64,000 nt of DNA from Cyclina sinensis (lineage: Eukaryota > Mollusca > Bivalvia > Venerida > Veneridae). Shown piece after piece: positions 11,070-24,000 of the stretch. Positions within the stretch are counted from its first letter, which is position 1; each line of letters starts with the position of its first letter. A program made the position numbers and the translations under genes. A model generated the notes under the pieces. The model saw only the letters and a program-made list of their open reading frames with translations, did not search any database and was not told the DNA's origin. The DNA lies in NCBI GenBank assembly GCA_012932295.1, contig JAAONU010000014.1:21656011-21720010 (forward strand). Direction: 5' to 3'.

Positions 11070-11460
11070 GTTAAGATAAGATTTGATAAGATAAGATAAG
11101 ATAAGATAAGATAAGATTTATGCAATAAGGTCCATAATTACATACAATTTAAAAGACATAAATTCATAAGTCATTGCTAATACTATTTAAAATAAATTCT
11201 AGCACATATTTCAATATCACAGAGTTTGACTAGATCTTCACAAAGTTTGACTACATCACAAAATACTTATCACAGAAATTGGATGCCACAAATACTACTA
11301 ACACTTAAAATTGTAATCATTTCAAGCGTAAAATATCACATAAAAAAGTAAAAAGTCCTTCATAAACTTTTACATGTGTCAAGAGTGTTAGGTATATAAC
11401 ACAACGATAAACCGCGTGATTCTAAATTTCAGTATATATAGACAAAGTTCAAAGACTTTT
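11070..11460 (-). repeat. GATAA microsatellite and probable LINE 3' tail
   Basis: A (GATAA)n run at about 11087-11120 is followed by ATTTATGCAATAAGGTCC and AT-rich sequence. On the minus strand this reads as a 3' end running into (CTTAT)n, the form many CR1/L2-type LINE tails take. The LINE assignment is inference; the microsatellite is plain in the sequence. Confidence 0.4.
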
Positions 11461-11618
11461 TCTCTTTTTCTAGTGTTTTATATTTAATTCAAAAATAAAA
11501 AAATCATCTACACCAGTTATAGTGTACATTGGTATTCCAAAAGTCTCGTTTTTGATTATGGACTTCCCCTCCTGAAACGGTTTTAAATTGTTGCATTCAC
11601 GATTATTTGTTATACAAT

Positions 11619-13060
11619 CTTCTACTTCTACTTCTACTTGATACTCCCGAGCAATCAATACTGACTATAACTGGGGGGCACTTTGTCAGGAAGACTGTGT
11701 TAAAAAAGTATTAGGTGCACTGTTAAAAGTTTAAAAGATAAAAAGTTCACAAGTTATAAAGTGCATGATTAAAACAATAAGGGCGGGAGTAGATGGTGAC
11801 TATCACCAGCCTATCCTTAGATATATCTAGGCTGGGACTGGATTTGTCCTGGTATGGTAAGCTATTCCAATACCTTAAAGTTCTGGGAAAGTAGGAGCTG
11901 AGGTGATACTGGGTACGAGACTGGGGGACCAGTAAGTTCAAGATTCTAGTTGGACTAAGGTGACTATGGTCGACATAAACAAGGTTGTACTGGATCTTAT
12001 AGAGAAAAAGTAGGGAGGATTGGAGTCTGCGGCTTTCTAGGTTGGGCCATCTAAGTTCATTTAACATATTTGTTACACTACTTTGAAAATCATAATTATT
12101 ACAAACATATCTAGCCGCAGCTCTTTGTACACTTTCAATTTTGTAGGTAAGATGTTTCTGCCAAGGGTGCCATATTATTGAACAATATTCTAGTTGAGGT
12201 CTGACATAGGTGGTATAGGCTTGAGTTTTGATTTGCCTTTTTTTTAGTTTTGATGTTTCTCTGGATAAATCTTAGGAAATTTTTTGCCTTGGAGGTAATG
12301 TTATTAATATGATTGGCCCATTTCAAGTCTTTAGAGATGGTAACTCCAAGGTACTTGGCAGATTCTGTTGATTTGTGAGTTTTATTGTTTTTTCGGGTGA
12401 TCCTTAGCACCTCACATTTGTCCGGATTGAACTCCATGGCCCAGTCCCGTTCCCATTTTCTAGTTTATGTAGGTCATCTTGCAGTCTGTCTGCGTCTGTC
12501 TGTCCCTTGATTGTCAGCTAAACTATAGTGTCATCCGCAAATAACCTTGTTTTACTTTTGACAGATTCTGGCAAGTCATTGATATATGCCAGAAATAAAC
12601 AGGGACCAATAACGGAACCCTGGGGGACACCGTATAACACTGGTAGTTGATCGGAAGTTTGACCTTCAGCTGCAACCCTTTGGCTGCGGTTGCTGAGAAA
12701 TGACCTGATCCAGGTTGATACTTGTTGATTTACTCCTAAAGTTTTTAATTTATGGACTAGCTTGTGATGGTCGACTTTGTCGAAGGCCTTTGAGAAATCC
12801 ATCACAATAACGTCCGTCTGTTGTCCATTTTCCAGATTGTCAAGGACTTCTTGGGTGAAACTCAATAACTGAGTTTCGCAACTACGTTTAGACCTGAAAC
12901 CATGTTGATAATTACTAAGGATGTTGTGACTGTCAAAGTAAGTCATCATGTTTGAGACTATCATGTGTTCAATTAATTCAGAGGCAATACATGTGAGAGA
13001 TATCGGTCTGTAGTTGCTGGCTTTAGATTTATGACCCTTTTTATATTTACACCACACATG
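11619..13060 (-). mobile_element. 5'-truncated LINE with reverse transcriptase remnant (CR1/Jockey-like)
   Basis: The minus-strand translation from about 13055 to 12518 gives a reverse transcriptase: SKASNYRPISLTC, GFRSKRSCETQLL, VIVMDFSKAFDKVDHHKL, YGVPQGSVIGPCLFLAYIND and the catalytic FADD in RLFADDTIV. A stop and frameshifts follow. The thumb and C-terminal parts continue at 12135-12437 and 11747-12067 (SSYFPRTLRYWNSLP). The 3' end is a (AGAAGT)n tail at 11619-11640. There is no endonuclease domain, so the copy is 5'-truncated. It is not functional. Its truncated 5' end stops about 190 bp from the SRA1 start codon, in the opposite orientation. Confidence 0.85.
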
Positions 13061-13199
13061 TTTACAGTGATAAATTAGTACATTTACTATATATCTTTTC
13101 AAAGAGTTAGAAAAAATAAAACCCATAGCGTTAAATGTCTTTGATGAACTACATCGACTATACAACCGTAATGTTTTAGAATCAAACAGCGAAGAAAGT

Positions 13200-13246
13200 T
13201 GAACTGTTGATTGGTCGAAGAGTTGACACGTGTTTTTGTTTATAAA
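13200..13246 (+). promoter_or_regulatory. Putative SRA1 proximal promoter: CCAAT box and E-box
   Basis: Just upstream of the SRA1 ATG lie an inverted CCAAT box (ATTGG, 13210-13214) and a palindromic E-box CACGTG (13227-13232). Both are common proximal elements of broadly expressed genes. Only about 190 bp separate the start codon from the LINE, so this short segment must hold the core promoter unless the LINE itself contributes. The transcription start is not determined. Confidence 0.4.
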
Positions 13247-16200
13247 ATGGCAGCTCCCAGGACAAAACCAGGTGAAAGTATAGGATTTTATCTGTCTAAC
13301 AGGTTTAAAAGTCACATTACGGTGGTTAGAGCGAAAAATCTTATTAATTTCCTTCTAGTTATGACTCCAAAGTTTCAGTTTGTAAGATAGTCAACTAAAG
13401 ATCAAGGGAATTAATTCATTAATGTTCAGCTGTCATCGCTGTCAAAACTAACTTTTACTAAGGCTAATTTTAGTGAATGTCAGTCATTTCACTCCCAAGA
13501 CGTTTCACACTGAAGACGTTTCACTCCCAAGACGGTTCACACCAAGATGTTTAACTCCCAATTTATCAAAAGTATAGACGTTTCACTCCCTATATACAAT
13601 TTAAATCAGGTGTTCAAGAGAAAATTCATCAAATTTGTATTTATTTTATTCATTAATGTTGGTCATAATTAAACACTTGTATCTTAAGTGTATCTGGTTT
13701 AAAATTTAATAATTCTGAAGACAAAGGACACTTATCTTCAACTTCAACTTAGTACAGCCAAAAGTCAATACTGACTATACTAGGCAGGCGCGTGTCAGGA
13801 ACCACAGGAGTTTGAAATTCTATCAATAAACAAGAGATATTGTAAAAAATTATGTCCTCTACATAATGTTTTTTTTATTATCAGATCCATTTACAGATTG
13901 TGATGTTGAGTACAATTGTGGTCATTTTTGGATTCTTTAATTCATTATCTTGTTTTTTTTTAATTTTTACAGTTTGCAAGAAACCTGTATGAGCAAAATT
14001 ACATACTACATCTGATACTTATTTACAACAACTACTTAAATTTATTGGTAGCCAAATAAGGAATTATTAAGCTAATTTTGTGTGGGCAATATCTATACTC
14101 ATATTAAACATTTAAATAACAAATTGATGGTTGAGTGTTGTGAAGGGATCTTTGTGATGACTTAAACATGATTATTTCACAACTAATGAACAAAACTTAA
14201 TAAAATATACACGGGTCAAAGGGAGATCATTATGATTCAAAATGGCAGTGAGGTATTGAATGTTATTTATTTTCCGGTGATTTAATCCTAGTTAGGTAGT
14301 AAAAAATCACATAATTATTTAAGGTATTCAATTTGCATACTTTGTGTAATGTTATATGGTTAAAGGGTAGTTATTTTTGCCTAATTTTAACTGTCAAAAA
14401 TTTGTGTACATATGATAAAGAAGTGCAACAACCTGATTAACCTGTAACAGTATAGACTTCCCCAAAACAGATTATTAATAAAGTTCAGGGTCAGATTATA
14501 AGATATCCTGATTGGGTACCAGATATTAACATAACAAGTAACATAGCAGTTGTTTGCTTTTGAAAAAAAAAAAGAGTTTGATGTCCTCTCTATCATAATA
14601 TGAAAGATTAACTATGTTGCAGAGCTTTGAGAGAGCTACTTAGCTTTTAATATAATTACTAAAATGAAACTTTTTTAAACTTTAAAGCAATATGCTATTG
14701 TAGGTGCTGCCTGTATTAACAGTATGATGAATAAGAGCAAGGATTTTAGATTTCTAAAATACTTGATGCATTTTGAATTAATAATTAAAAACTTACACTT
14801 AAATCTCTTTTCAGGGAATCCAGATAGAGGCTGGAATGACCCGCCCATGTTTAATTATGATGCAACTCAAGGAGGGCCCCCTCAGCCAAAGAGAACGTTG
14901 AACAAGAGAGTGGCCTTCCCTGTATCAGGAAACACAAGTGGCCCTACACCAGGGCATGCAGGTACATTGTAACAAAAGTTCTCAAATCATTCGCTGTCCT
15001 TTTCTTTGTGAATTTGAGCAGACTCAACTTTTATTCAAAACTTTGACCTTAGGCTTAGTATGTTGATACTTTACCAACCAAGCATTCCTTCCTGTTTACA
15101 AGCGTACTTGGTAAGTATGTGCTTTGATTTGCCTGATGGAACATTCGAGACAATGCTTTGCTAGGCTGCCCTAAAAAGGATCCTTCAGCTCACAATGCTG
15201 AAACTGTTATGTTTATAGATGCCACTTGGTCTTGAAATTGCTTCAGGCAGATTAAATGATGCAGGAATTTTCATTGAATAGTATAATGAGGCATCAGATG
15301 TCAGAATTAAGTTACGGTATATTCTGGTATAATTAAAATCAAAAAGCCAAACCTGCAAGCACTGGTAAATATAAGTGAAAGAAAAGCACTTAGTAAGAAC
15401 AATGAAATCTGATATTCTTTCTGTACATTGCATTTTAGTTTTGAATCCAAGCCAGGGACCACCAATTTTGAACCCAGTATTACCAGCAGATATTCAGGGA
15501 CCCCCTCCTATGCCAGCACAACCACCCATACCAATTGGTCTCCGGGACACACCTCTAGGTAACCAGGCAGCTCCACAGAGCCCAATCCAGCTCTTACCAC
15601 CAACTGCTGATACGTCAACCCCGCAGACGGTACCTATCTTGGTACCGCTTCTTGTTCCATCATCTCCACCCAAAACCGAAGACCGGGTACCAGAAACAAT
15701 ACAGTTAGAAGAAGAGCGTCTGGAAGAACTAATGTCACGTTTGTCTGTTGAAAATGATTCTCAACTACTACAAAAGAACTGTGACAATTTTGAAAATGTG
15801 TTGAACAAGTATAGGAATATTTTAACAGTAAGAATGTTTTCTCAAAAGGGTTAACAACAGGAACACTGTCTACATAAAGATAATTAGGCTTAACTTAATT
15901 AGCAAAAGACTGTTTGTTATAGAATGCTGATTTACTAAGTTTTCTTTGTGACATAGCTTTCTTTACTTAATAGCCTTTTTGTTTTTAATTGAATCCTATA
16001 AGAACCTTATTCAGATATAAATGTATGCTAGAGTTTGGGGTTAGAGTTACTTGTATCCAAAATATTATATTGATGCAAATAGGTCTTAATGGTATTTCAT
16101 AGCGGTTCTTTTTACTTTTTTTCTTTTACAGCAAAAAGCCTGTGAGGAAATACAGAAAAAACTTGAAGTATTTGAAGACAGATGGAAAAAAGGGGGCCTT

Positions 16201-18422
16201 AGTGATAATGTTAAAGTAAGAGTTACCCAGTTATCTACAGGTAAGCATTTTTTTAGCTTTTGGGAGCAAACCTTATGAAGAATTTAGTTCAGCTGTCATG
16301 TACTATTGATACAAGCAGAGAGTTGAGTAGCTGTTGAGGGTTACAAATCAGGATGTGATTAGAGATTTGCATCAGATCTGGAAGGTCCCAGGTTCAAGTC
16401 TTAGCACAAGGTGTGTCCCTAAGCAACAGCAGCTCAGCCTGTCATGCCTCAGTTCATCCAGCTATGAATATATATGAACATTACTGACTATCCCTTTAAA
16501 AAATTTGTTTTGTCTTGGAAAGTGTTTCAAGAGGCATCTTAATTAGTATTAATAATTTTTGTCACAATCAAGCTGGTGTAAACAACTTAGTATGAATAAG
16601 ATTAATGTATGCTGCCAGTCTGGATGTTCAAGCTAAGTTCACTTTCAAATCCCTATTTTCTCTATAATTTGCCTCTGTTCATGCTCATAACTCTGAAGAC
16701 CAGAGCCTGTAGAAGGACCTTCTGTTGGTGGGTGCTGAACTTGTTCACTGCCCTAAATGTCCAGTCTTCATTACATTGGGAAACCTGGCTACAGAGGTTT
16801 TCTTAGCTGGAATATGATTTTATATATAACTTTACCATAAGCTGTTGCCATTATATAAGTTTCATTGAGTCAAGATGTTACATAGCAATGGAAACAGCAG
16901 GATTAGTAATCTTAACTGCATGTATAAGTAAGGCAGTTTTCATAGGAAACTACCCAAATATTTATGTTGTCTTTTATTGAGTTTATTTTTTTCTTCAGTA
17001 GTAAATGAAAACAAACAGGGAGGTCAGTCAAAAGCTAATCGTACAAATGACTATTTCTTGCATCAATTATTTTTGCATGTAAAAATGCAGTTAATAGGCG
17101 CTCTTCTGACAATATTACCTCTTGTAGTCATTATTTAGATAAAAGATTAGCACATAACAACTTTTATGGTCACATGGTAAAGATCCATCGTTCCATCATG
17201 TCCATCGTTCGGCCAGTGATTGAAAAATTGCTGCTTTTGATTAAGCATTTCTATGGAAATATTGTATTAGTTTTCATAAGGTTTTCAATAAGTAACTAAA
17301 AAATACATCAGATTTATCAGGAGTAGGTTGAAACTGTGACTTTCCTTTCCTTTTAACATGTTCATGTAAAAATGTCCACAGTGTAGTGTCTAGTGGAGAA
17401 CAGACAAAAAATTCTTTGGTTATGACAATACTACAAAAGAATGAGTTTGATAATCAATTTGCTCACAAGGATGTGCACATATTTTTAACTTGAAATACTA
17501 TTTTAGAAATTAATTAGAACAGTGATGAATCATAACAAGCTCTTGTTGAGCTATCATATTTTATGCTGAGATGAGGAATTTATAAACAGTTACATTCTTG
17601 AATTGTAACTCTTGTCCTGTAACTCTTTGACATCTCTTGTTAATAAAAGTGATAAAAATTGTGACTCCTCATATTTGTTTGTAGCTCTGGTGAATGGTGA
17701 AACTGACAAAGCCAATCATCTGCACCTTGCCCTTATGGTGGATCATATAGCAGAGGTTTGTAAGAGCTATTTTTTCATACAGAATCTACATTAGGATGAC
17801 TTTAAGGAAATACAGAAATCCCAACTACCTTTCTAGATGATGAGTACACAAAATTTTGATATATGATAAAAAGGGCTGAATCTCAAATACATTGCAACCT
17901 TAATAGGAAAAACATTAGCTGGCCAAACAGTTAGCAATGGCTGTAACAGGCAGGTGCATATCAGGAAAGATTAGCCTGAAGTAGATATCAAAATTAAGAT
18001 ATGAGTTCTCTCTCACGCTGTTGCAGGGCATCATTAAGAAGAAGCTTAACCATACTGTATTTCCAGTTCATTCCTATTGTTTGTTTTGCTTCCAGGTCAA
18101 TCAGTGGATGATGGGGGTTAAACGTCTGCTGCAACAACAACAACTAGCAAACAAAGAGAAAGAAATTATTAATGAAAACAGGCAGTTATCTGACACAAGC
18201 AGTTTAACATGTGATCAGAGTTTGGAAGTGGAACATAGCAACAAAAATGACTCAAAAATTGGTAAAGTTTCTAATTATGTGAAAGAATCAGATGAAAATA
18301 TGAAGACCACTAGTTTTACTGAAGAGCTTTCAGGGGAGGCTACAGTAAATGAAGAAAATCCAGGGGAGAGCACTGAGTCAGAGCATGATGAACTAGAATC
18401 TGCAGAGATGATAGAAAAATAA
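13247..18422 (+). CDS. SRA1: Steroid receptor RNA activator protein homologue (SRA1), six exons, complete
   Basis: Coding exons: 13247-13271, 14815-14961, 15439-15827, 16132-16240, 17685-17755, 18096-18422. All junctions are GT-AG and phases match (1,1,0,1,0); total 355 residues. The N-terminus [19 protein letters not shown] matches the conserved SRAP start (KPGN-x-RGWNDPP). Residues about 57-145 form a proline-rich linker. About 150-265 is the helical SRA1/Sec31-type C-terminal domain ([40 protein letters not shown]). A charged, Glu/Ser-rich tail of some 90 residues follows. In vertebrates the locus yields both a coactivator RNA and this protein of about 230 residues, so this version is longer in linker and tail. 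Exon 1 is tiny and was placed by phase and homology. Identification is strong; function here is by homology. Confidence 0.92.
13475..13590. repeat. Short tandem repeat in SRA1 intron 1
   Basis: About five imperfect copies of a roughly 20-bp unit built on GACGTTTCACTCCCAA, in SRA1 intron 1. Some copies vary as GACGGTTCACACC and GATGTTTAACTCCC. Confidence 0.6.
13738..13805 (-). mobile_element. LINE 3'-end fragment
   Basis: Shares its sequence and layout with the 3' end of the LINE at 11619-11693: a (CTTCAA)n tail, then CAATACTGACTATA and GTCAGGAA on the plus strand. It is a severely 5'-truncated copy of the same or a related family, in the same (minus) orientation, inside SRA1 intron 1. Confidence 0.55.
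16330..16500 (+). repeat. Possible tRNA-derived SINE in SRA1 intron 4
   Basis: A B-box-like GGTTCAAGTCT near 16391 follows an A-box-like region near 16325. The segment ends near CCCTTTAAAAAA. The match is weak and no second copy was found in the window. Confidence 0.25.
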
Positions 18423-18736
18423 AGGTTCTGTCAATTAACTGCTGCCTTGCTTTGAGTTTGTGATAGAGTTTTTGAATAGTTTGTTATGGTACAAGCTAGA
18501 AATATTTGTAATCTAGTCTAGGAGTAGGGGAAACATAAAAATGCAAAAATTTAGTAAGTGACTCTGTTATGGTCTGTAGAAGTAACAGTTTGTCAGTCAT
18601 TAAGGTAGAAAACATCCCTTGTCATAGTCATGCTTTGTGAATTTAGCTTTGGATAAAAGAATTAACAGATGACATAATTCATCATTATTTATATTTATGG
18701 GCAATTAATCGTGCATTGATATTATAAATATTTAAA

Positions 18737-18742
18737 AATAAA
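18737..18742 (+). terminator. Polyadenylation signal AATAAA, SRA1
   Basis: Canonical AATAAA 315 bases after the SRA1 stop codon and the first clear one downstream. T-rich sequence follows. Confidence 0.5.
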
Positions 18743-20489
18743 GAACACCAATATGCAATTAAATGAACTTTTAAACATGTCTTTTTTCATTTATGTCAAT
18801 CAATATACTCAATGTTTTTGTGCATTATTTTCATATTTTGATATACAGTTATGGTAAAATGTTTTCATTAATTGATAATTCTGGATTGACGTTTGTTATA
18901 TTTTGGGTAAAATCATATTTTTGGGTAACTGTTGCTATTTAAACTGAAAAGTGATATATAACTGCTGTAGAAGTGTTGGTAAAATCTAACTGAAAAGGCA
19001 TATTTGTTATAGAATATTTTAACTCATTGTTATTTGAAAACACATACCTACAGTATACATATTGCAATGGAGTTATTGTAAATTGTGTATAAAAATGTAA
19101 TTGCTGTAATATCTATTAGATTTCTCACAGATGATTTATGGGCAAGGAAGGTCATAGGTCAAGTTTGACATCTGAAAAAGCCAGGCATATATAATGGCCT
19201 TTATTTACTGTATAAGAATGAACTAGATTCAGTTAGACAATCCAGTTACTTAGTGCTGCTATATAAATGTTTTGTTAAGTTTTTGTTTTTGTTTTGCTAG
19301 TCGAGATTTGTTTTGGTCTCAGAAATGTCTGAAGATATAAGATATTTTTGCTGGGGCAGATTTTGATGTGAAATTCAACTGACTTAAGAAAAGCACATGT
19401 TGAATAGGTCCTTTGTAACTTGTTACTCTGCTAACGTAGGTCTGTTGTCACAGGTTTTTAAATGGATCTTGGACAATGGTATCTATGGTTCATTTGTCCC
19501 TCACCTCTGAATCACATTGAGGAAGTATGGAGTTGCATGCAGAGAGATTGGTTAGTAAACTGGTTGGTTACCCAGGATACTGACAGCAAGGATATGATCA
19601 CAGCTGTTGAAACAGGTATTTTACTCCAATAAATAAAAAAAACAAAGGTCATCCTGTTTCAGCTTCCTTCATGTCTATATTGTCCCACTGTCAGCTGAAC
19701 TCTTTGTTTCTTTTACAGAGCTGATGTAGGAAATGCCTGCACAAGTTAGGGTTGTAATGATAGCTTATTTTTGCTAGTTAAGGAATAAAATTTTTGTCCT
19801 GTATACATTATACAGTTTTTGTAAAATGTAAGTATACTTACCATATTCACACCTGTATTATGTTTAAATGTTTAATAAGAATACTTCCTGTTTCAGAAGA
19901 CAGAGAAGTTAAATTAATCCTTTTGCTTAACTTTTGTACAATTGTTAAAAGTAATTCAATGGCAGACTTGAAATACAGGATCAAATTTTTTTCACAAAGT
20001 TTAGTGGCTGACAGAATCACTTTTTTTTCATACACATTTTTAGTTGAATTGTTTCTTTCTTTCCCAGTAAAAGGTGCTGGTAGAACCTTTGGAGTGTTTC
20101 CTTAGTATACTTCAATCTTGTTTCATTGTAACTTGTTTATCTGTGTTTCATCGGAATATTTTTTCATCTATTCATTAAAAACCTGTCAAAAGTGAAATTT
20201 TAAGCACTTGCACTTCCATGTATTGGAAATAATTTTATAACAAAGCTTTGGCTACTAAAAAGAAACAGATTTTAATAAGTGTACCACAAATTCAAGCACT
20301 AATTAATAATTTCAGTGACCCTAATTAGTATATTGTTTATTATTTTTCAGTTAGTTTGATAGATAATTACAGTTATTATAAGAACTGTGAAAATCTTTTG
20401 ATTCTTGTAATGCTCATCTGTATGAAATATCATGTGAGCATTTAATTTCAAGTATTACTTAGCGGTATGTTTAGGTTGTTGTTCTGTTG
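18743..20489. other. Intergenic, no gene seen
   Basis: AT-rich DNA downstream of SRA1. Open frames near 19.8-20.1 kb have no splice support, domain or compositional signal. A longer SRA1 3' UTR cannot be excluded. Confidence 0.4.
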
Positions 20490-21075
20490 TCATTGTTATG
20501 CCCTGCTTTGAAAAAGGAAGGGCATATTGCTTTGCTACTGTCTGTCGGTCGGTCTGTCTGTATGTCCACCATTAGTTTCCGTTCATTTTCTTCGCAGAGG
20601 TTGCACATACTGAAATAAAATTTGGTATAAAGATTTATCATAAGAATATCGAGGTCAAGTTCTGTTTAGGGTACGATTGAGCAATTTTGGACAGAGTTAT
20701 GCCCCTTGGACTTAAGAAAAATTCCAATTATTTGCAGTTTCCATTCATTTTCTTTGCAGGGATTGCACGTACAGAAATGAATTTTAGTATACAGATTAAT
20801 CATAACAATACCTAGGTAAAGTTTTGTTTTGGGTACGATCGATCAATTTTTGACAGAGTTATGCCCCTTAGACTTAGAAAAATTTCAATTATTTGTAGTT
20901 TCCGTTCATTTTCTTTGCAGAGGTTGCACATACTGAAATAAAATTTGGTATACAGATTTATCATAAGAATATCTAGGTCTAGTTTTAGCTTAGACACGTC
21001 ATACTTGATAGGTTGATGCATCTCAGATAGTACCTGTAGATAACCCCTATTGATTTTAAGAGGGGGGTGGGGTCA
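20490..21075. repeat. Molluscan-type dispersed repeat with about 160-bp tandem units
   Basis: Begins with a GGGCATATTGCTTTGC and GTCTGTCGGTCGGTC segment. Nearly three copies of a 160-164-bp unit follow, marked by CCATTCATTTTCTTTGCAG or close variants at about 20580, 20743 and 20903. Each is followed by GACAGAGTTATGCCCCTT (near 20690 and 20855). The leading segment recurs in inverted orientation at about 58115-58190. No coding capacity. Confidence 0.65.
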
Positions 21076-24000
21076 TAAGTGTTTCACAAACATCTCTTGT
21101 ATTTAGTGTGAGATTTTTTTTCCCTAGTTCGGTTACTCTATACTGTTCCAGTGAAAAAAGGGCATTTGTATAAAATAATTTTTTATTTGCTTAAATTGAA
21201 AAAACCTCCTCGGATTGCCATTCTGCCATGATAGGGGCTCATGTTTTCTGATGGCAAAGTTTATAAGATGGATCATCAAGCTGTGTTGTGAAAAAACTTC
21301 TTTTGGGTATTGGTTAAATGCAAACATGGTAAATGACATATACTTTTATGGCTATAATATTTCGATTTATTTGTATATAAAAGGGGATAGATGCAATTTT
21401 GAGACACAGTGAAATGTCAATAAAGCATTTACATACATATAATTGAGTTTTACTTCTTTTCCAAGTACCATTTATAGTCAACATGAAGGTGAATCCCCAT
21501 GGAATGAAGTGTTAAATATTCTGTCAAGACAAAATATTACAACACAGTTTGAATGTTTTAATCTGGAAATAATTATGACATTATTAACTCAAAATTCTAT
21601 GGTTTTGACATGTGACCTTACTTCTCCCTGTATTGTTTAAACTCTCCCTATTCTTCCAAGCAAACTTAAACCTTGACATGCTTTTGTTTTATGTTTATAC
21701 AACCAGCTCATACATTAGTAATGCCATGACAGCATTTTCAGTTTGATTCACACATTTTATTTTACCTCTCTCCCAGAATGTGCTGCAGTCTCTAAATTTT
21801 TGGTAACAATTGAATTCTAAAGGTCAGTTTAATCAAGAAAACTATCTTGTAAGAGAGGAAATACATTTTAACAAAATTTAAAAAAAAACAAAAACAAATA
21901 CAGAGAACATGAAGCTGCAAAATCAGGTCAATATTGAACTTTTAAACAGCATTGTCAAATAATAAATCAAGTTGACTGTCAAAAAATATACATCAGTTTG
22001 ATGTTTTTCACATTACTCTCAATGAAAACTCCATTTAAATGATAAATAATACCATCCAAAATGAAAGATATTTATACATATAACATAAAAGAACTTATCT
22101 ACTAGTGTCAAAATCAGCAAAGATAACTACAGTGCATACATGTGCCTGCTTTATGCAGTTTGACTCCATCAACCAGTGTGAAAAAAAAGAAAGAAAAAAA
22201 AACAACAAGAAAGCAAAAAAAACAACAAAAACCAACTTCTAGTTGAGAACAGACAATGGTTTGGAGCCCTGCTGACTATGACCATTCATTTATGTGAGAA
22301 AGTTGGTGGTGTCTTTTGGTGGATGGGAGTCTAGTACTGGCTCTTCCATGAAAGACAGATAAACTTCCTTCCTGATTTGATTTTGATTGTTAGAACAACC
22401 AGGCTAATCGTCTTTTGGAGTTATTTACCCTCCGTACTGGCCTAGGCCATATGACCGAGCACGGCGTATCTTTTTATGTCATATTTTATTTATTTTATCA
22501 TCGTGTGTAGAATAACATATGATTAATTAGAGATCGGCTAACTAGGTTACCCCAATTTTCATTGTTCAAATAAATGAACAGTAGCTGTTCATTTATATGG
22601 GCTTAAATTAAAGTGCATAGGTTGTACATTCTTAGTAATTCAAATTTCATTCAGAGACTTAAATTATCTTAATTATCAATTACGGGCTAATATTTTATTT
22701 TATGTTACCGTTTTATTCTCTCGAATTTGAAAATGTAGCAAGGCAAACTTAAGTGTTTTATATTAAACCACATGGAAATTATGTTCAAAATTAAAAAGTT
22801 TCGATTTTAGTTAAGATTTCTCAGTCCTTTAAAAAGGATGAAAAAACAATATATACATGTCTTCCTATAATAAAAGCAGGTTCCTGGGAAGAAATAAGTT
22901 ATAAAGAGAACCAGGAGGATCTTCTCTTTAAAACTAAAGCTTTGTTTTACCATAGCTTCTACATACTTTTTGCCCATTTAGCTGTAAAGAGAATTATTTC
23001 AAGTACCTATTATGAGCTAATATGTACTTTTGGATAATATATATAAGCATGTTTTAGCTATGTGTAAACATGGGATAGCATATGCCCCACTGAATACAGG
23101 GGTTTACACAAATGCAGCCCGTTGCATTTTATTATATGGATCAACTTTAAGTGGGGACTTAACATAATAGATACAAACAGCTCCCCCTACCGAAAAGCCG
23201 ACTTGAAATTTCCCGGTAACAGGTTAGATTTATAATAAATATAACAAGAATAAAAAAAGTATATACCCACGAACTTAAAATTAATTATAATTATGTACAA
23301 AGCCTTTGAACGACACCTTTTTCACGCCACTATCAAAAATATTGCTAAATTTAAGAAAATGAAATAGTGTTATTTAAAATATTATGTGGGTATCTACTTA
23401 CAAGTAAAAATAAACCAGGCTAAACAGGTGGTAAAATAATCTATTGTTGAGATTATATCAATATTCATCTTTTCAGTTAATTACTTCCTTATTAAGCTTG
23501 GCTATTATCACAAGTGTCAAAATTAGTGTAGATTCTGACATTATGTTGCATACATTTTAAATTGTGAAGATTTTGGAAAATCATTAACACAAGCATAAGT
23601 AACGAAAGATACCATGGTTACATTTTGTAAAAAAAAGCTGTTAGCCTTCCTTTTAACTTTTTTTTCCAACATCAACTATGACTTTTTGATGCCTTGAAAC
23701 TTATTTTGCAATCATGAAATTAACAATATCATTGTCTTATGATTGCAAATTCTAACAGTAATGTGAGTGACACATTCTTTGTAAAACTATATATCCTAAA
23801 GATAAAATTATATATTACAATAAATTAACACATTTTTAGATAGACATAGCATGAAATAAAGACTATATTTATCCTTATTTTAACAAGTAAAATTGTTGTA
23901 GCTTACATTTTTGTCAGGTAAAAAAATGTTATCATTGATTTTAATAGTTTAATATGTAAAGATTCAGTCTCAAAGTTAAGTTTTACTTGTTAGAAATGTA

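Noticed and set aside
11470..11658. Minus-strand frame with a VEVEVE stretch
   Set aside because: The Val/Glu run is the LINE's (AGAAGT)n tail read as protein; the remainder has no recognisable domain or splice support.
13061..13315. N-terminal extension of the LINE reverse transcriptase frame
   Set aside because: This part is the SRA1 promoter and exon 1 read antisense; the frame is open by chance and starts without an ATG.
14248..14260. ATGGCAGTGAG as SRA1 exon 1
   Set aside because: Its phase does not fit exon 2 and the peptide does not match the family. The ATG at 13247 fits both (MAAPRTKPG, phase 1).
19794..20105. 103-codon plus-strand frame downstream of SRA1
   Set aside because: Not spliced to SRA1, not ATG-initiated, no domain, and AT-rich composition like its surroundings.
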